DNA of 50,543 nt from Thermoplasmatota archaeon (lineage in GTDB: Archaea > Thermoplasmatota > E2 > DHVEG-1), in assembly GCA_030619765.1 (NCBI GenBank), contig JAUXAU010000011.1:1-50543 (forward strand). Direction: 5' to 3'. Positions 35,239-43,437 of this stretch are shown here, piece after piece. A program made the position numbers and the translations under genes. Position 1 is the first letter of the stretch, and every line of letters starts with the position of its first letter. The notes under the pieces are model-generated. The model was not told where the DNA came from. It saw only the letters and a program-made list of their open reading frames with translations, and did no database searches.

Positions 35239-35821
35239 AGTTATATTTATCTAATTTTTTAAGGCCTAGATATAATTCGTCTACTTCTAAAATTACCGGT
35301 GGCTTTTTTCTTAAGATCATTAGTTTCCTATCAATCTTATTTTTCTTCTTTACAAATATTTTTTTATTAAAACTAAGAAATGCATCAATGCCATGAAATA
35401 CTGTTATTGTAAAATGCGCAGCATCATTTTTAGTTATACCAATGTTAAGTAAAAATTCATAAAAATCTTTTACTTCATTAGTGACTTTAATATTTTTAAC
35501 TGGAACTGCGCCAATGTCATTTAACACTTTTAACAAAAGTTTTGTCATCTGTTTAAGTTTCTTTGCATCATCTAATTCGTTGTCTAATGCAGATAATTCC
35601 TCAAGGACTAGATTTGAAACATATGGTTTGATATTATAATTTTGAAAATATTTGACAATGAGATTACCGTGTTCTTCGTGTTGATCATCATCGGTTAAAT
35701 ATCCAACAAAACAGGTATCAACGTATATGCTATCAATATTTCTTAATTTTCGATAAAGCTTTAAAATGTGTCCTGGAATCTTGTTCTTTGTTCTCTTCAC
35801 ATTATGCGAATATACCAACAA
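35231..35821 (-). CDS. PIN-domain ribonuclease-like protein
   Basis: The 196-residue protein has PIN acidic residues in order: IYVDTCFVGYL (about 33), LVLEELSALD (about 73), GITKNDAAHF (about 133) and GIDAFLSFNKK (about 145). PIN proteins are metal-dependent RNases and often toxins of VapBC systems, though the sequence is longer than typical VapC. No VapB-like gene precedes it. The first about 28 residues are basic, and a shorter start is possible. It lies among decayed defence genes. Confidence 0.7.
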   Translation of the reverse strand: MLVYSHNVKRTKNKIPGHILKLYRKLRNIDSIYVDTCFVGYLTDDDQHEEHGNLIVKYFQNYNIKPYVSNLVLEELSALDNELDDAKKLKQMTKLLLKVLNDIGAVPVKNIKVTNEVKDFYEFLLNIGITKNDAAHFTITVFHGIDAFLSFNKKIFVKKKNKIDRKLMILRKKPPVILEVDELYLGLKKLDKYNFI

Positions 35822-35897
35822 ATATTATATTTTTCCATTTTCATTAAATTCATTTTGCTTAATAGGAAGGGGCTTTCCGCAACTCAGAATATTTGTA

Positions 35898-36149
35898 TTA
35901 TACTCTACTTTTGATTCTACTGAGATACAACCTTTTAGACTTCTCTAGTTTAACATATTCCTTCAATACATCTAATATTTCATTATCCCACTGTTTTTCC
36001 TGGATGATTTTATTCAATGCAGCTGTATCAAGCTGAATAACTTCATCCCATTTCCCATGATCCTTCAGCAATTGCACTAGCCTTTCACGCTCCTTACTTT
36101 CCTTCTGTTGCGTTTGGAGTAACCCCAGGATACCTACTTTGCAAAACAC
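35898..36149 (-). pseudogene. Fragment duplicating the 3' end of the PD-(D/E)XK nuclease gene
   Basis: The 83-residue frame from about residue 16 (SKERERLVQLLKDHGKWDEV) matches the last about 68 residues of the nuclease at 42063-43271. The central 60 nt are identical in the two copies by eye. The nuclease core, catalytic residues and Fe-S cysteines are absent. The 5' 15 codons are unrelated, marking a recombination joint near 36105. It overlaps the phosphatase-like gene by 16 nt. Confidence 0.75.
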
Positions 36150-36469
36150 GCATTGATCTTTTCTTTTAAGATGGAAATTAAAACAGGATCCATATATCGA
36201 TACCTATCAGGAATAGCTAAATTAATGATATGTTTTCCCTTAATCTCTTCAGCGAATCGTTCTTTTATGCGGTCTTCATGGCGTTGTTCCATGACAAAGA
36301 TAATGTCTGGCCATTGGATCAATTCTTTAGATAACGGAGTCTCTGCAAAGGCGTTGGTACCTGCTGATTTAACCTGAAAACGCCTGTCTTTTGAAAAAAT
36401 AGTTTCTGCTGTTTTACTCCGATGCCAATTCTGCGTACAGACAAATAAAACCCTTTTACCATCTTTCAT
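36134..36469 (-). CDS. Low-molecular-weight protein tyrosine phosphatase-like protein
   Basis: The 111-residue protein has the phosphate-loop motif C-x5-R-S in VLFVCTQNWHRSKTAE, then VKSAGTNAF, DIIFVMEQRHEDR and a closing IPDRYRYMDP with the general-acid Asp. It matches the small predicted tyrosine phosphatases of COG4551. The start is the ATG at 36469, where the homologous part begins; the frame is open up to 36523. It may dephosphorylate Tyr or act on arsenate-like substrates. Confidence 0.75.
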   Translation of the reverse strand: MKDGKRVLFVCTQNWHRSKTAETIFSKDRRFQVKSAGTNAFAETPLSKELIQWPDIIFVMEQRHEDRIKERFAEEIKGKHIINLAIPDRYRYMDPVLISILKEKINACFAK

Positions 36470-36497
36470 AATTAAAAAAAGAACCATCTCAATTATA

Positions 36498-36602
36498 TTA
36501 AATCCTTGGCTCACCACCATCATTACTCATCATCGAAAACTTACAATCATCACAAAGTTCATCAGGGTTATCTGTCTCGTTTACACTACAAATTTTTTTA
36601 AT
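36498..36602 (-). other. Cys-rich remnant downstream of msrA
   Basis: An open stretch without an ATG reads KKICSVNETDNPDELCDDCK and then SMMSNDGGEPRI and stop. It has C-x2-C and a further Cys, like the end of a zinc ribbon. A related KICGVNEVSNP segment occurs at 38528-38677. It might start at a rare codon, or be the tail of a lost gene. Confidence 0.35.
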
Positions 36603-37062
36603 ATTTACAAGTTGAAAGTCCATGTTTTTCTAGATATTTTTGATGATATTCTTCTGCAGGGTAGAATTCTTTTGCGGAAGTAATTTCAGTTACAATCTTT
36701 TTGTCATAGTTTTTTTGTTGTTTGTTTTTTGATTCTTCTGCAAGTTTTTTTTGTTTTTCATTATGGTAGAATATAACTGATCTGTATTGTGTTCCAATAT
36801 CTGGTCCTTGTCTGTTTAGTTGTGTTGGATCCTGTATTTCCCAGAATATCTCCAGTAATTTTTCATAGGATATTTGTTCTGGGTCATATACTATTTGTAT
36901 TACCTCTACGTGTCCTGTTTTATCAGTGCATGCTTGTTCATATGTTGGGTTTTTTAGTTTTCCACCAATATACCCAACAGTTGTTTTTTTAACTCCTTTG
37001 ATCTTTTGAAATGTTGCTTCTACGCCCCAGAAACATCCCGCTCCAAAAGTTGCTTTTTTCAT
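36598..37062 (-). CDS. msrA: Peptide methionine sulfoxide reductase A
   Basis: The 154-residue protein has the catalytic motif GAGCFWGVEATFQKIKGV near the start, GYIGGKLKNPTYEQACT, GHVEVIQIVYDP, GTQYRSVIFY and a resolving Cys in GLSTCKY at the end. It repairs oxidised methionine (S form) using thioredoxin. No MsrB is visible. It overlaps the cysteine-rich remnant and lies 11 nt from the UPF0158 gene, probably in the same transcript. Confidence 0.96.
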   Translation of the reverse strand: MKKATFGAGCFWGVEATFQKIKGVKKTTVGYIGGKLKNPTYEQACTDKTGHVEVIQIVYDPEQISYEKLLEIFWEIQDPTQLNRQGPDIGTQYRSVIFYHNEKQKKLAEESKNKQQKNYDKKIVTEITSAKEFYPAEEYHQKYLEKHGLSTCKY

Positions 37063-37073
37063 TTTGAATCACA

Positions 37074-37805
37074 TTAATAATCCCAAAATATCTCTTCACC
37101 GCCGCATTTTGGACATTTTGCTGCAGTTAAGAACCCCTGTTTTCCCCCACTAAAATTACCATGATGATTTATACCGAATTTTTCCTTCATGATTCTTCGC
37201 GTTTCTTTTTCTACAAGTCTGTTTTCTGGAGCGAGATTTATGGTGAACCATCGTGCTTTCAATCCTTCTTTGTTGTGACATTTCAGACATGCAAAAGGAC
37301 TAAAACCTTTCAACTCCTCAGGGAGATTCTTTATCTCACTTTGGGACATTTCTTTTATTTCTATCTCAGAGATAAGCTGTTGATTTTCAAGTTCAATGTT
37401 GTTTTCACAGAGCCAGTTGATCGTTTCATTTTTGATAGTATTATGTTTATAGCCAAACCATTTTTTCTGTAGGTCTGGATACTCGTGCAGCAATTCTCTG
37501 AAATTTTTAAAAGATTTCTTTCTTTCTAACGCGTTATGGAATTTTTCAACTATATCAAAATCCTTTATCGTATACACAAACATCTCCATGATAGAAAAAT
37601 CATGTTGTGGAAGCCTTGGAGGAATGCAAAGATAGCGATCATCATCTGAACATGAATCAAGTTTTTCTTTAACTCCTTCTGGTTCTCCGAGTCCATCATT
37701 ATAATAGATAAGTTCACTTTTTTTTGTATCAATGTGATGCACATGAATGATACTTGAATCTTCAAATGCGTCAACTAATTCCTCAAAGTCAATATCTAAT
37801 TTCAT
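37074..37805 (-). CDS. UPF0158 protein with C-terminal zinc-binding region
   Basis: The first about 130 residues match UPF0158 (NALERKKSFKNFRELLHEYP; LQKKWFGYKHNTIKNETINWL). This is followed by a region with CLKCHNKEG near 192 and CPKCGGEE near 230, i.e. two C-x2-C pairs that may bind one zinc. Function is unknown. AGGAGGT precedes the ATG. The gene lies in a minus-strand run that includes msrA. Confidence 0.7.
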   Translation of the reverse strand: MKLDIDFEELVDAFEDSSIIHVHHIDTKKSELIYYNDGLGEPEGVKEKLDSCSDDDRYLCIPPRLPQHDFSIMEMFVYTIKDFDIVEKFHNALERKKSFKNFRELLHEYPDLQKKWFGYKHNTIKNETINWLCENNIELENQQLISEIEIKEMSQSEIKNLPEELKGFSPFACLKCHNKEGLKARWFTINLAPENRLVEKETRRIMKEKFGINHHGNFSGGKQGFLTAAKCPKCGGEEIFWDY

Positions 37806-37863
37806 TTCATGTACCTCCTAAAGTATATGACTAAAAATTTTATTTTTTTGTTTTCCTCTCCTG

Positions 37864-38508
37864 TCATTTATATTCTAATTCCCCACATACTTCATCAACA
37901 TCATCAATAAGGTTACTAAACTGTTCAATTAAAGACCTATGTTTTTCCTTATTATTTTGAAATTTTGCAGACTCTAATAAAAAATAGACGAGATCATATA
38001 TTTCATAATCTTTATTTCTCATGTTTTTTACTTCTGTCAAGACCATATCTTCAAATGTTGTTAAGTTGTCTTTTGAAAGATTATGTATAATTGTTTTATC
38101 TGCTGATTCGAAGTCATAATCTTTTTTTGCATTTACATACTCGACATATTCTTTTAGTAACTCTTCTACTGAGCACAATTTCGTTAAGCATGAAAAATAG
38201 TTTGAGATTATTTTTTCAAAATCAAGTTTGCTTCTACCTATGATATCTTCATAACCAAAATGATTGTATTCATAGGAGTCTTCGAATAATAGGAAAAGAA
38301 GTTTTTTGTAACAAATTTTTGCGAGTTCGTGGTTCTTGTTATCATATTCCTTTTGGATAAGCCGGAAGTATTGTTTGATAATCTTGAGTCCTTCCATTCC
38401 ATGTTTGTAATCATAAAAATATTTGCCGTTTCTTGTATCGCTTATGAATTTGTCAATGTCTTTGTCCAGTGTTTTTTCACTTAAGACATATGTTTTTACA
38501 ATTTTCAT
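37864..38508 (-). CDS. Helical protein of unknown function
   Basis: The 214-residue product is all-helical, with aromatic- and acid-rich segments (DTRNGKYFYDYKHGMEGLK; LCSVEELLKEYVEYVNAKKD). It has four scattered cysteines, no signal peptide and no transmembrane segment. The pattern resembles helical-repeat proteins, but no family is recognised. It is in the same strand run as UPF0158 and the SEC-C gene, separated by about 60 and 20 nt gaps from small ORFs. Confidence 0.55.
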   Translation of the reverse strand: MKIVKTYVLSEKTLDKDIDKFISDTRNGKYFYDYKHGMEGLKIIKQYFRLIQKEYDNKNHELAKICYKKLLFLLFEDSYEYNHFGYEDIIGRSKLDFEKIISNYFSCLTKLCSVEELLKEYVEYVNAKKDYDFESADKTIIHNLSKDNLTTFEDMVLTEVKNMRNKDYEIYDLVYFLLESAKFQNNKEKHRSLIEQFSNLIDDVDEVCGELEYK

Positions 38509-38527
38509 TTTTATCTGTCCTGTATTT

Positions 38528-38677
38528 TTAAGTCATTTTCTTCAACTTTTGTAGTCCTTCGTTGATTTTGATGAATTCTTCTGGTTTTGGTATTTCTTTT
38601 TCTTTGATGTTAGGGTTACTTACTTCGTTCACCCCGCAAATTTTACAGGGCGTTTTTCTTATACCATTTTGTCCCAC
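38528..38677 (-). CDS. Possible 49-aa Cys-pair protein
   Basis: A GTG at 38677 opens a frame beginning MGQNGIRKTPCKICGVNEVS and ending INEGLQKLKKMT, with one C-x2-C pair. It overlaps the end of the 52-aa ORF by 35 nt. The KICGVNEVSNP block resembles KICSVNETDNP at 36498-36602, so both may derive from one family. No ribosome binding site is clear. Confidence 0.35.
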   Translation of the reverse strand: MGQNGIRKTPCKICGVNEVSNPNIKEKEIPKPEEFIKINEGLQKLKKMT

Positions 38678-38801
38678 AGGTTTTCATCCATTTTTCATCC
38701 AGGAATGCTGGACGATTATTGAATTCTGCTTTTAAGCCAGAAAAACGCTGGTTCCACCTGGGTTCACCTTCATTGCTTAGTTTTATGATCCTTTTTTTCA
38801 T
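38643..38801 (-). CDS. 52-aa protein overlapping the SEC-C gene
   Basis: The ORF begins MKKRIIKLSNEGEPRWNQRF and continues with AFLDEKWMKTCGTKWYKKN. Its start lies inside the 3' end of the SEC-C/TPR gene (32-nt overlap), which suggests translational coupling. It is rich in Trp, Arg and Lys. No family is recognised. It would be the last gene of the AbiEi-AbiEii-SEC-C operon. Confidence 0.5.
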   Translation of the reverse strand: MKKRIIKLSNEGEPRWNQRFSGLKAEFNNRPAFLDEKWMKTCGTKWYKKNAL

Positions 38802-40374
38802 GTTTTGTCTTTTTCATTTCTTTGTCAAGTTCTTTCCAAACATTAATTTTTTCTTTTTGCTTTTTTCTATTCTTGCCAAACCCAGTGTGTATTGTCCCTC
38901 TGAATGCTCCTGCTATTCCAATCATCGCTAGCTCCTTTTCAGTTTTCCCTCCGATATCTATTAATTTTTCTTGTGCAAACGTATATTCCGGATTGAGGGA
39001 AAGTGCTTTTTTAAAAAAGCGTATGGCCTCTTTTTTACTACCACAATAAGCACATGAGACACCTAAGTTAGCCCAAGCTTTATAATTCTCAGGATACATC
39101 TTTGTTACCTGATCAAAACACTCAGCTGCCTTGATAATCGATCCTGCGTTAAATGCACCGATACCTTCAAAATACAGTTTCTCTGCAAGATTCTCATCAT
39201 AGTCTTTAATTCGTACTATCTTTGTATCTAAATCTATCGTAGTACTTTGGTTGTTCAATTGTTCTCGTTCTAAAAGGATTTCCTGCCTTGGTGTCTTTCC
39301 ATCTAACATTTGATGGGGAGTATCTAACCATTCTTCTCTAAAACGATCCGCAGCAGTTTGCGCTTCTTCAATTGAAGTATACTCTTTTGGATTAACACAA
39401 TTTTTAACAAGTGTGAAAAATTCATTTGTCAATACGTCTTCTTTTGGACCGATAGGATAAACTTCCGCAATAGTAGATCCATTAAGATCATGACGCGGAT
39501 AACTCTCCCATAGCAATTGTACAAGCTGCAATGTATCCATATGATCTCTGTTTGTTAAAAAATCAAATTCATAGATTTCTGGAAAAGCTTCTTCATGTTT
39601 GTTGTGATCGTTGATTCTTTTATCGAGCGTGCGGAAATCAATGTCTAGACCAATACTAGTCAATTTTTTCTTCAATGTTTTTTTAATGCTTGCGAGATTG
39701 TCTGGCAGTTGTTTTTTGTTACAAATGATATCAAGCAGATCAAAACCAGAGATATATCCTCTTCGTCTGTCAGTGGGAAAACGATACAGTGTCTCTTTAA
39801 GCATGAAGGCTAGGTCAGTGTAATAACTTTTGGTAACCGGAGTTAAAGAAACAAAACCGTCTTTGAAAGGTGCAACTCTGGAAAGAACAAGATCGCCGAG
39901 AAACAATTCAGTTGCTTCATTTATCATCCTCATTGCATATAAATCATTTGTAACAATATTTTTGAAAATCATTCCTTGATGATTAATATCTACATCAATT
40001 ACTTCAAAAAAGGTTAGAGTGTTTCTAGTGAAATTCGTATATATGTCTTTAAAACGTGGGGAAAGGTTTGCATGTTGCAAAAAATAGTGAAAAGGGGTCA
40101 TTCTTTTTTTAGGGAGGACGAAATCAAAAATAAAAGCATCCAATAAGCAAAAATACAAATCATCAGTAATCTCATTTTTTCCAGTATATTCACTTTTCAT
40201 GGCCTCAAATTCATCTTTTAACCAATCAATATTAAGAATCCATTCGGCTGTGTAATGCAAAAAATCTTCAACGTGTCTTCCACCTCCTATTCCCCGTTCC
40301 AATGGTAAACAACATTTTTTATATTTTTTTCCGCTGCCGCATGGGCAAGGGTCATTTCTTCCTGTTTTCCCCAT
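38770..40374 (-). CDS. SEC-C motif and TPR protein linked to AbiE genes
   Basis: The 534-residue protein begins with a SEC-C zinc motif (GRNDPCPCGSGKKYKKCC, about 4-21). A long helical region of unknown type (about 30-400) follows, then TPR repeats (about 405-475; AINAGSIIKAAECF-like and WANLGVSCAYCGSKKEAIRF). The SEC-C motif binds SecB-type chaperones or ribosomes in SecA and is found in many accessory proteins. Its start overlaps abiEii by 23 nt. Operon position suggests a chaperone-like or target-recognition role in the toxin system; this is inference. Confidence 0.8.
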   Translation of the reverse strand: MGKTGRNDPCPCGSGKKYKKCCLPLERGIGGGRHVEDFLHYTAEWILNIDWLKDEFEAMKSEYTGKNEITDDLYFCLLDAFIFDFVLPKKRMTPFHYFLQHANLSPRFKDIYTNFTRNTLTFFEVIDVDINHQGMIFKNIVTNDLYAMRMINEATELFLGDLVLSRVAPFKDGFVSLTPVTKSYYTDLAFMLKETLYRFPTDRRRGYISGFDLLDIICNKKQLPDNLASIKKTLKKKLTSIGLDIDFRTLDKRINDHNKHEEAFPEIYEFDFLTNRDHMDTLQLVQLLWESYPRHDLNGSTIAEVYPIGPKEDVLTNEFFTLVKNCVNPKEYTSIEEAQTAADRFREEWLDTPHQMLDGKTPRQEILLEREQLNNQSTTIDLDTKIVRIKDYDENLAEKLYFEGIGAFNAGSIIKAAECFDQVTKMYPENYKAWANLGVSCAYCGSKKEAIRFFKKALSLNPEYTFAQEKLIDIGGKTEKELAMIGIAGAFRGTIHTGFGKNRKKQKEKINVWKELDKEMKKTKHEKKDHKTKQ

Positions 40375-41338
40375 CTTTTTTGTTCCCCTTCAGTACTCTC
40401 ATATTACAAATATCTCTTAATTTATCATAAAGTCGATTCTTAAATTCTTCATAATCCTTATCATTAATTTCCACTAAGGAAAGGTGGCTTATGTCATCAT
40501 CAGAATCGCCAAAACTATCATCATGTAACAATGTGCAACTCTTTTCTAAGTTATTAGATAAATCTGGAGAAATCATATATCCACTCTCAATTTTTTCGAA
40601 AATTAACGTATTATCAAATTTTAAGACGTTTTTGCAACTCTTGTTTATTAGATATAAATCAAAAACATCTCTTTCTTTTAATGCATCTCTAGTGAGAATA
40701 GCACGATATTTCTCAATTATTACTTCATCAAGTGGATATGTTCTAATCTCAATATTTGACAGATTGTATCCAATAGATTTCAAGAATAAATCTTGATTAA
40801 CAAAATTTTTAATCTTTAATTCAGAACAATTATGAAAAATATTTTCTAAAAAGTTTAATTCAATTTTAATAGGAATCTCCTCGCCAGTTATCAGAGAATT
40901 ATAATAAACTCTTAAAATATATACTGCTCTAGAATTTCTTACAATGATATATTTACGATTTGTTCTGTTAGTATCAAAAACAAATTTTCCGTTGTCACAA
41001 ATAAACTTAATATCATCAATGATCGGTGCAATAAGTTTTAAAATTGCTTTTTCTCTTTTATTTTTACTCCCTAATTTTCTCAAATCATTAGATTCTTCAT
41101 AAGTAAAATCAATGTCTTCACTAATTCTTGGATAATCCAAATAATTTCGTGCAAGTAATGTTCCACCCTTAAAAATTAGTTTATCTAGATGAGGTACTTT
41201 TCCAGCACCCTTCAATTTTTGCCAAGTTGAAAGAAACACTGAGATAAAATAATCCTTTTCAATATATTGATCTTCGATATTTGATTTCTTTTTTTCTTTG
41301 ACATAGGATATATATTTTTTAAAATTAGTACTATTCAT
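40352..41338 (-). CDS. AbiEii-type nucleotidyltransferase toxin
   Basis: The 328-residue protein has the AbiEii/AbiGii layout: EKDYFISVFLSTWQKL, the nucleotidyltransferase motif LIFKGGTLLARNYL (about 54-67), SEDIDFTYE (about 73-81) with the two metal aspartates, a third acidic strand IPIKIELNF, and a TYPLDEVIIEKYRAILTRD segment. Type IV toxins of this family transfer nucleotides to tRNA or other targets. Its ATG overlaps the stop codon of the AbiEi gene (ATGA). Confidence 0.85.
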   Translation of the reverse strand: MNSTNFKKYISYVKEKKKSNIEDQYIEKDYFISVFLSTWQKLKGAGKVPHLDKLIFKGGTLLARNYLDYPRISEDIDFTYEESNDLRKLGSKNKREKAILKLIAPIIDDIKFICDNGKFVFDTNRTNRKYIIVRNSRAVYILRVYYNSLITGEEIPIKIELNFLENIFHNCSELKIKNFVNQDLFLKSIGYNLSNIEIRTYPLDEVIIEKYRAILTRDALKERDVFDLYLINKSCKNVLKFDNTLIFEKIESGYMISPDLSNNLEKSCTLLHDDSFGDSDDDISHLSLVEINDKDYEEFKNRLYDKLRDICNMRVLKGNKKDGENRKK

Positions 41339-41958
41339 GAGTATAATACCTTCTTTTTAAAATTCTTAGAATAATTTTTAAGGTATGATCTTAGCTTTTC
41401 GTTGTTCTTGAAATTGGATAACTCTAAAGGAGGATTTTTGTTAAAATAAATAAAATCAATATAGGTTTTTTCAGGATCTGAATAATAAAAAGTAATTCTC
41501 TTTTTAGTTATTTTTTTAACGTGTCCAAAACTAAGTAATTCTCTTTTTATTTTATGAAATTGGTATTTTATTTCAAGAATCTTCTTTTCACCAGAAAGAT
41601 TGGAGTTCAGAATAATTGGATTTACAACCCCTTGCCATATAATATTATTTCTTTCAAGAGCACTATAGAGTCCAAGATACCATTTAATATTTAATTTATT
41701 AAGAATTGCATAAACCATTTCATTTGTAGAATAATCAGTATACGATCCTTCTTTCTCTTTTGAATCTAATAAATAATAATAACCTTTAAAGATATAGAGA
41801 ATATCTTTGTTTTTTCTTAGATTAACTATGATATTTTCTGAATACTTGTCTTGCAATACATCTCTAAATGCTCTTTCTAGCTGCTTTTTAGAGACAAGTT
41901 TATCTTTGAAAGATTCTAAGATATTTCTTATAATCTTTTCATCGTTTTTCATAAGCAT
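41335..41958 (-). CDS. AbiEi-type antitoxin and regulator
   Basis: The 207-residue protein has an N-terminal winged-helix-like region (about 1-70; DKLVSKKQLERAFRDV) and the AbiEi signature WYLGLYSALERNNIIWQGV (about 94-112), with a basic C-terminal domain. AbiEi antitoxins repress their own promoter and neutralise the nucleotidyltransferase. The promoter lies about 15-28 nt before the ATG (AGTATTTAAATACT), so the transcript may be nearly leaderless. A second ATG lies two codons on. Confidence 0.8.
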   Translation of the reverse strand: MLMKNDEKIIRNILESFKDKLVSKKQLERAFRDVLQDKYSENIIVNLRKNKDILYIFKGYYYLLDSKEKEGSYTDYSTNEMVYAILNKLNIKWYLGLYSALERNNIIWQGVVNPIILNSNLSGEKKILEIKYQFHKIKRELLSFGHVKKITKKRITFYYSDPEKTYIDFIYFNKNPPLELSNFKNNEKLRSYLKNYSKNFKKKVLYS

Positions 41959-41972
41959 AATTAAGGCAATAT

Positions 41973-41986
41973 AGTATTTAAATACT
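41973..41986 (-). promoter_or_regulatory. Palindromic TATA region of the AbiE operon
   Basis: AGTATTTAAATACT is a perfect 14-bp palindrome containing the TATA box, 15 nt before the first AbiEi ATG. A repressor bound here would block TBP, which fits AbiEi autoregulation in other type IV systems. TATA boxes are partly palindromic by chance, so this is tentative. Confidence 0.45.
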
Positions 41987-42062
41987 TTGTTTTAAAAAAT
42001 CCAAAAAATCGGATAATTTGAAATGATTAGTATATAAGTAAATTCCTAGTTGTCAATGAATA

Positions 42063-43271
42063 TCAACTATCATTTTTAATCTTACTAAGATACAACCGTT
42101 TAGATTGTTCATGTTTTACATAGTCCTTCAATACATCCAGTAATTCACTATTCCATTGCTTTTCCTGAATGATTTTATTCAATGCAGCTGTATCAAGCTG
42201 AATAACTTCATCCCATTTCCCATGATCCTTTAATAATTGAATTAGTCGCTCCCGTTCCTTACTATGTTTTGATGGAAACTTATTCTGCTCAGTTTCCTTG
42301 ATTTTCACCTTGTTTTTTGAACCAAAGACGACATCAACGCCTTCTTTTTCTGCAAAGTTGATGAGTGCTTCCTCCAGTTTTTCAATTTCCGCATATAAGT
42401 CAAGTGTAACTTGTTTCTTTTTTTGTGTCAACTCAGCATAACGATTGACCAGTTTCACACCAGGATCGCCAAGATATTCATTCTCCGGTTTCTCTTTAAT
42501 CATATAGAGATGAGACCACTGTCTACAGATTGGTTTAAACTCACACCAATCACACAAAAGAGAAGGACTAGCAACAAACTTCTCATCACCCTCAATCTTA
42601 TCTATCAGCTGAATAGTATTCTTTTTCAACTCTTCAAGTTCTTCATCAGTCCGAGTAGAATCAATTTCCTTACCAAATGCAAGGAAATGCCATATCAACT
42701 TGACATCCTTGACATCAGGATATCTCTCCTTAATACCAATAGCATACAAAGCAAGCTGCCTATCGTTTTCTATATACTCTGGTAATGGCAACCGTGAATT
42801 CGTCTTATAATCATGAACTTCATAATAACCCTCTTCTGATTCCATAACCCTATCAATAAAACCCTGTAATTTGTAATCACCAGAGTCATCCAGTTTTATA
42901 AGAATACGTTCCTCAAGAGATATCATTCTCCCCTGGTCAAATGGTTTATACTTGTTGTAGTAGTCATTAATGAATTTCTCACCCATCTTCAAATAATTCT
43001 CAGGACCATATTCTTCTTTTACAATTACAATAGAATCATCCCAGTTTTTCTTCCATTCGTCATGAAAAAACTCAAGTAATTCATCCAATGTGTCTACCTT
43101 TTGATACCCAAGATCACGATACAACTTCTCAAGTGTTTCATGAACTCTACTACCAAGAAACGCTTCAATATTTTCCTCAACTTCTGTCTCAACCTTATCA
43201 ATATATTGTAATTTATACTTCTGCGGACATTGTTCATAACAACTTAAACGTGAATGTGAATACACCTTCAT
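42063..43271 (-). CDS. PD-(D/E)XK nuclease, Cas4/RecB-like with Fe-S cysteines
   Basis: The 402-residue protein has motifs of the RecB-like superfamily: SRLSCYEQCPQKYKL with two Cys, GSRVHETLEKLY (His), LQGFIDRV (Asp), YYEVHDYKTNSR (Asp-x-Lys), DRQLALYAIG (Gln-x3-Tyr), then CDWCEFKPIC, giving the likely 4Fe-4S set. A helical C-terminal region (about 290-402) follows. No cas genes or CRISPR are nearby, so Cas4 is not claimed. GGAGGTGT precedes the ATG at 43271. Its 3' end is duplicated at 35898 and 34478. Confidence 0.85.
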   Translation of the reverse strand: MKVYSHSRLSCYEQCPQKYKLQYIDKVETEVEENIEAFLGSRVHETLEKLYRDLGYQKVDTLDELLEFFHDEWKKNWDDSIVIVKEEYGPENYLKMGEKFINDYYNKYKPFDQGRMISLEERILIKLDDSGDYKLQGFIDRVMESEEGYYEVHDYKTNSRLPLPEYIENDRQLALYAIGIKERYPDVKDVKLIWHFLAFGKEIDSTRTDEELEELKKNTIQLIDKIEGDEKFVASPSLLCDWCEFKPICRQWSHLYMIKEKPENEYLGDPGVKLVNRYAELTQKKKQVTLDLYAEIEKLEEALINFAEKEGVDVVFGSKNKVKIKETEQNKFPSKHSKERERLIQLLKDHGKWDEVIQLDTAALNKIIQEKQWNSELLDVLKDYVKHEQSKRLYLSKIKNDS

Positions 43272-43437
43272 ACACCTCCAAGTATGCAAAAATCATTTTT
43301 AAAAATACGCTTTAACACTATTTGAAAAAGGGCGAGCTGGCAACATCTCAACTTGACTCTATAAATCATATTCCTAATTTTCTTATGAAAAAAGAGTTAT
43401 CAAAGATTAAATTACCGTTATAGCGATCAAGTGCCCT

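Noticed and set aside
42063-43271. Cas4 and CRISPR locus
   Set aside because: The nuclease has Cas4-like cysteines, but no repeat array or cas gene is visible anywhere in the window, and the C-terminal domain is too long.
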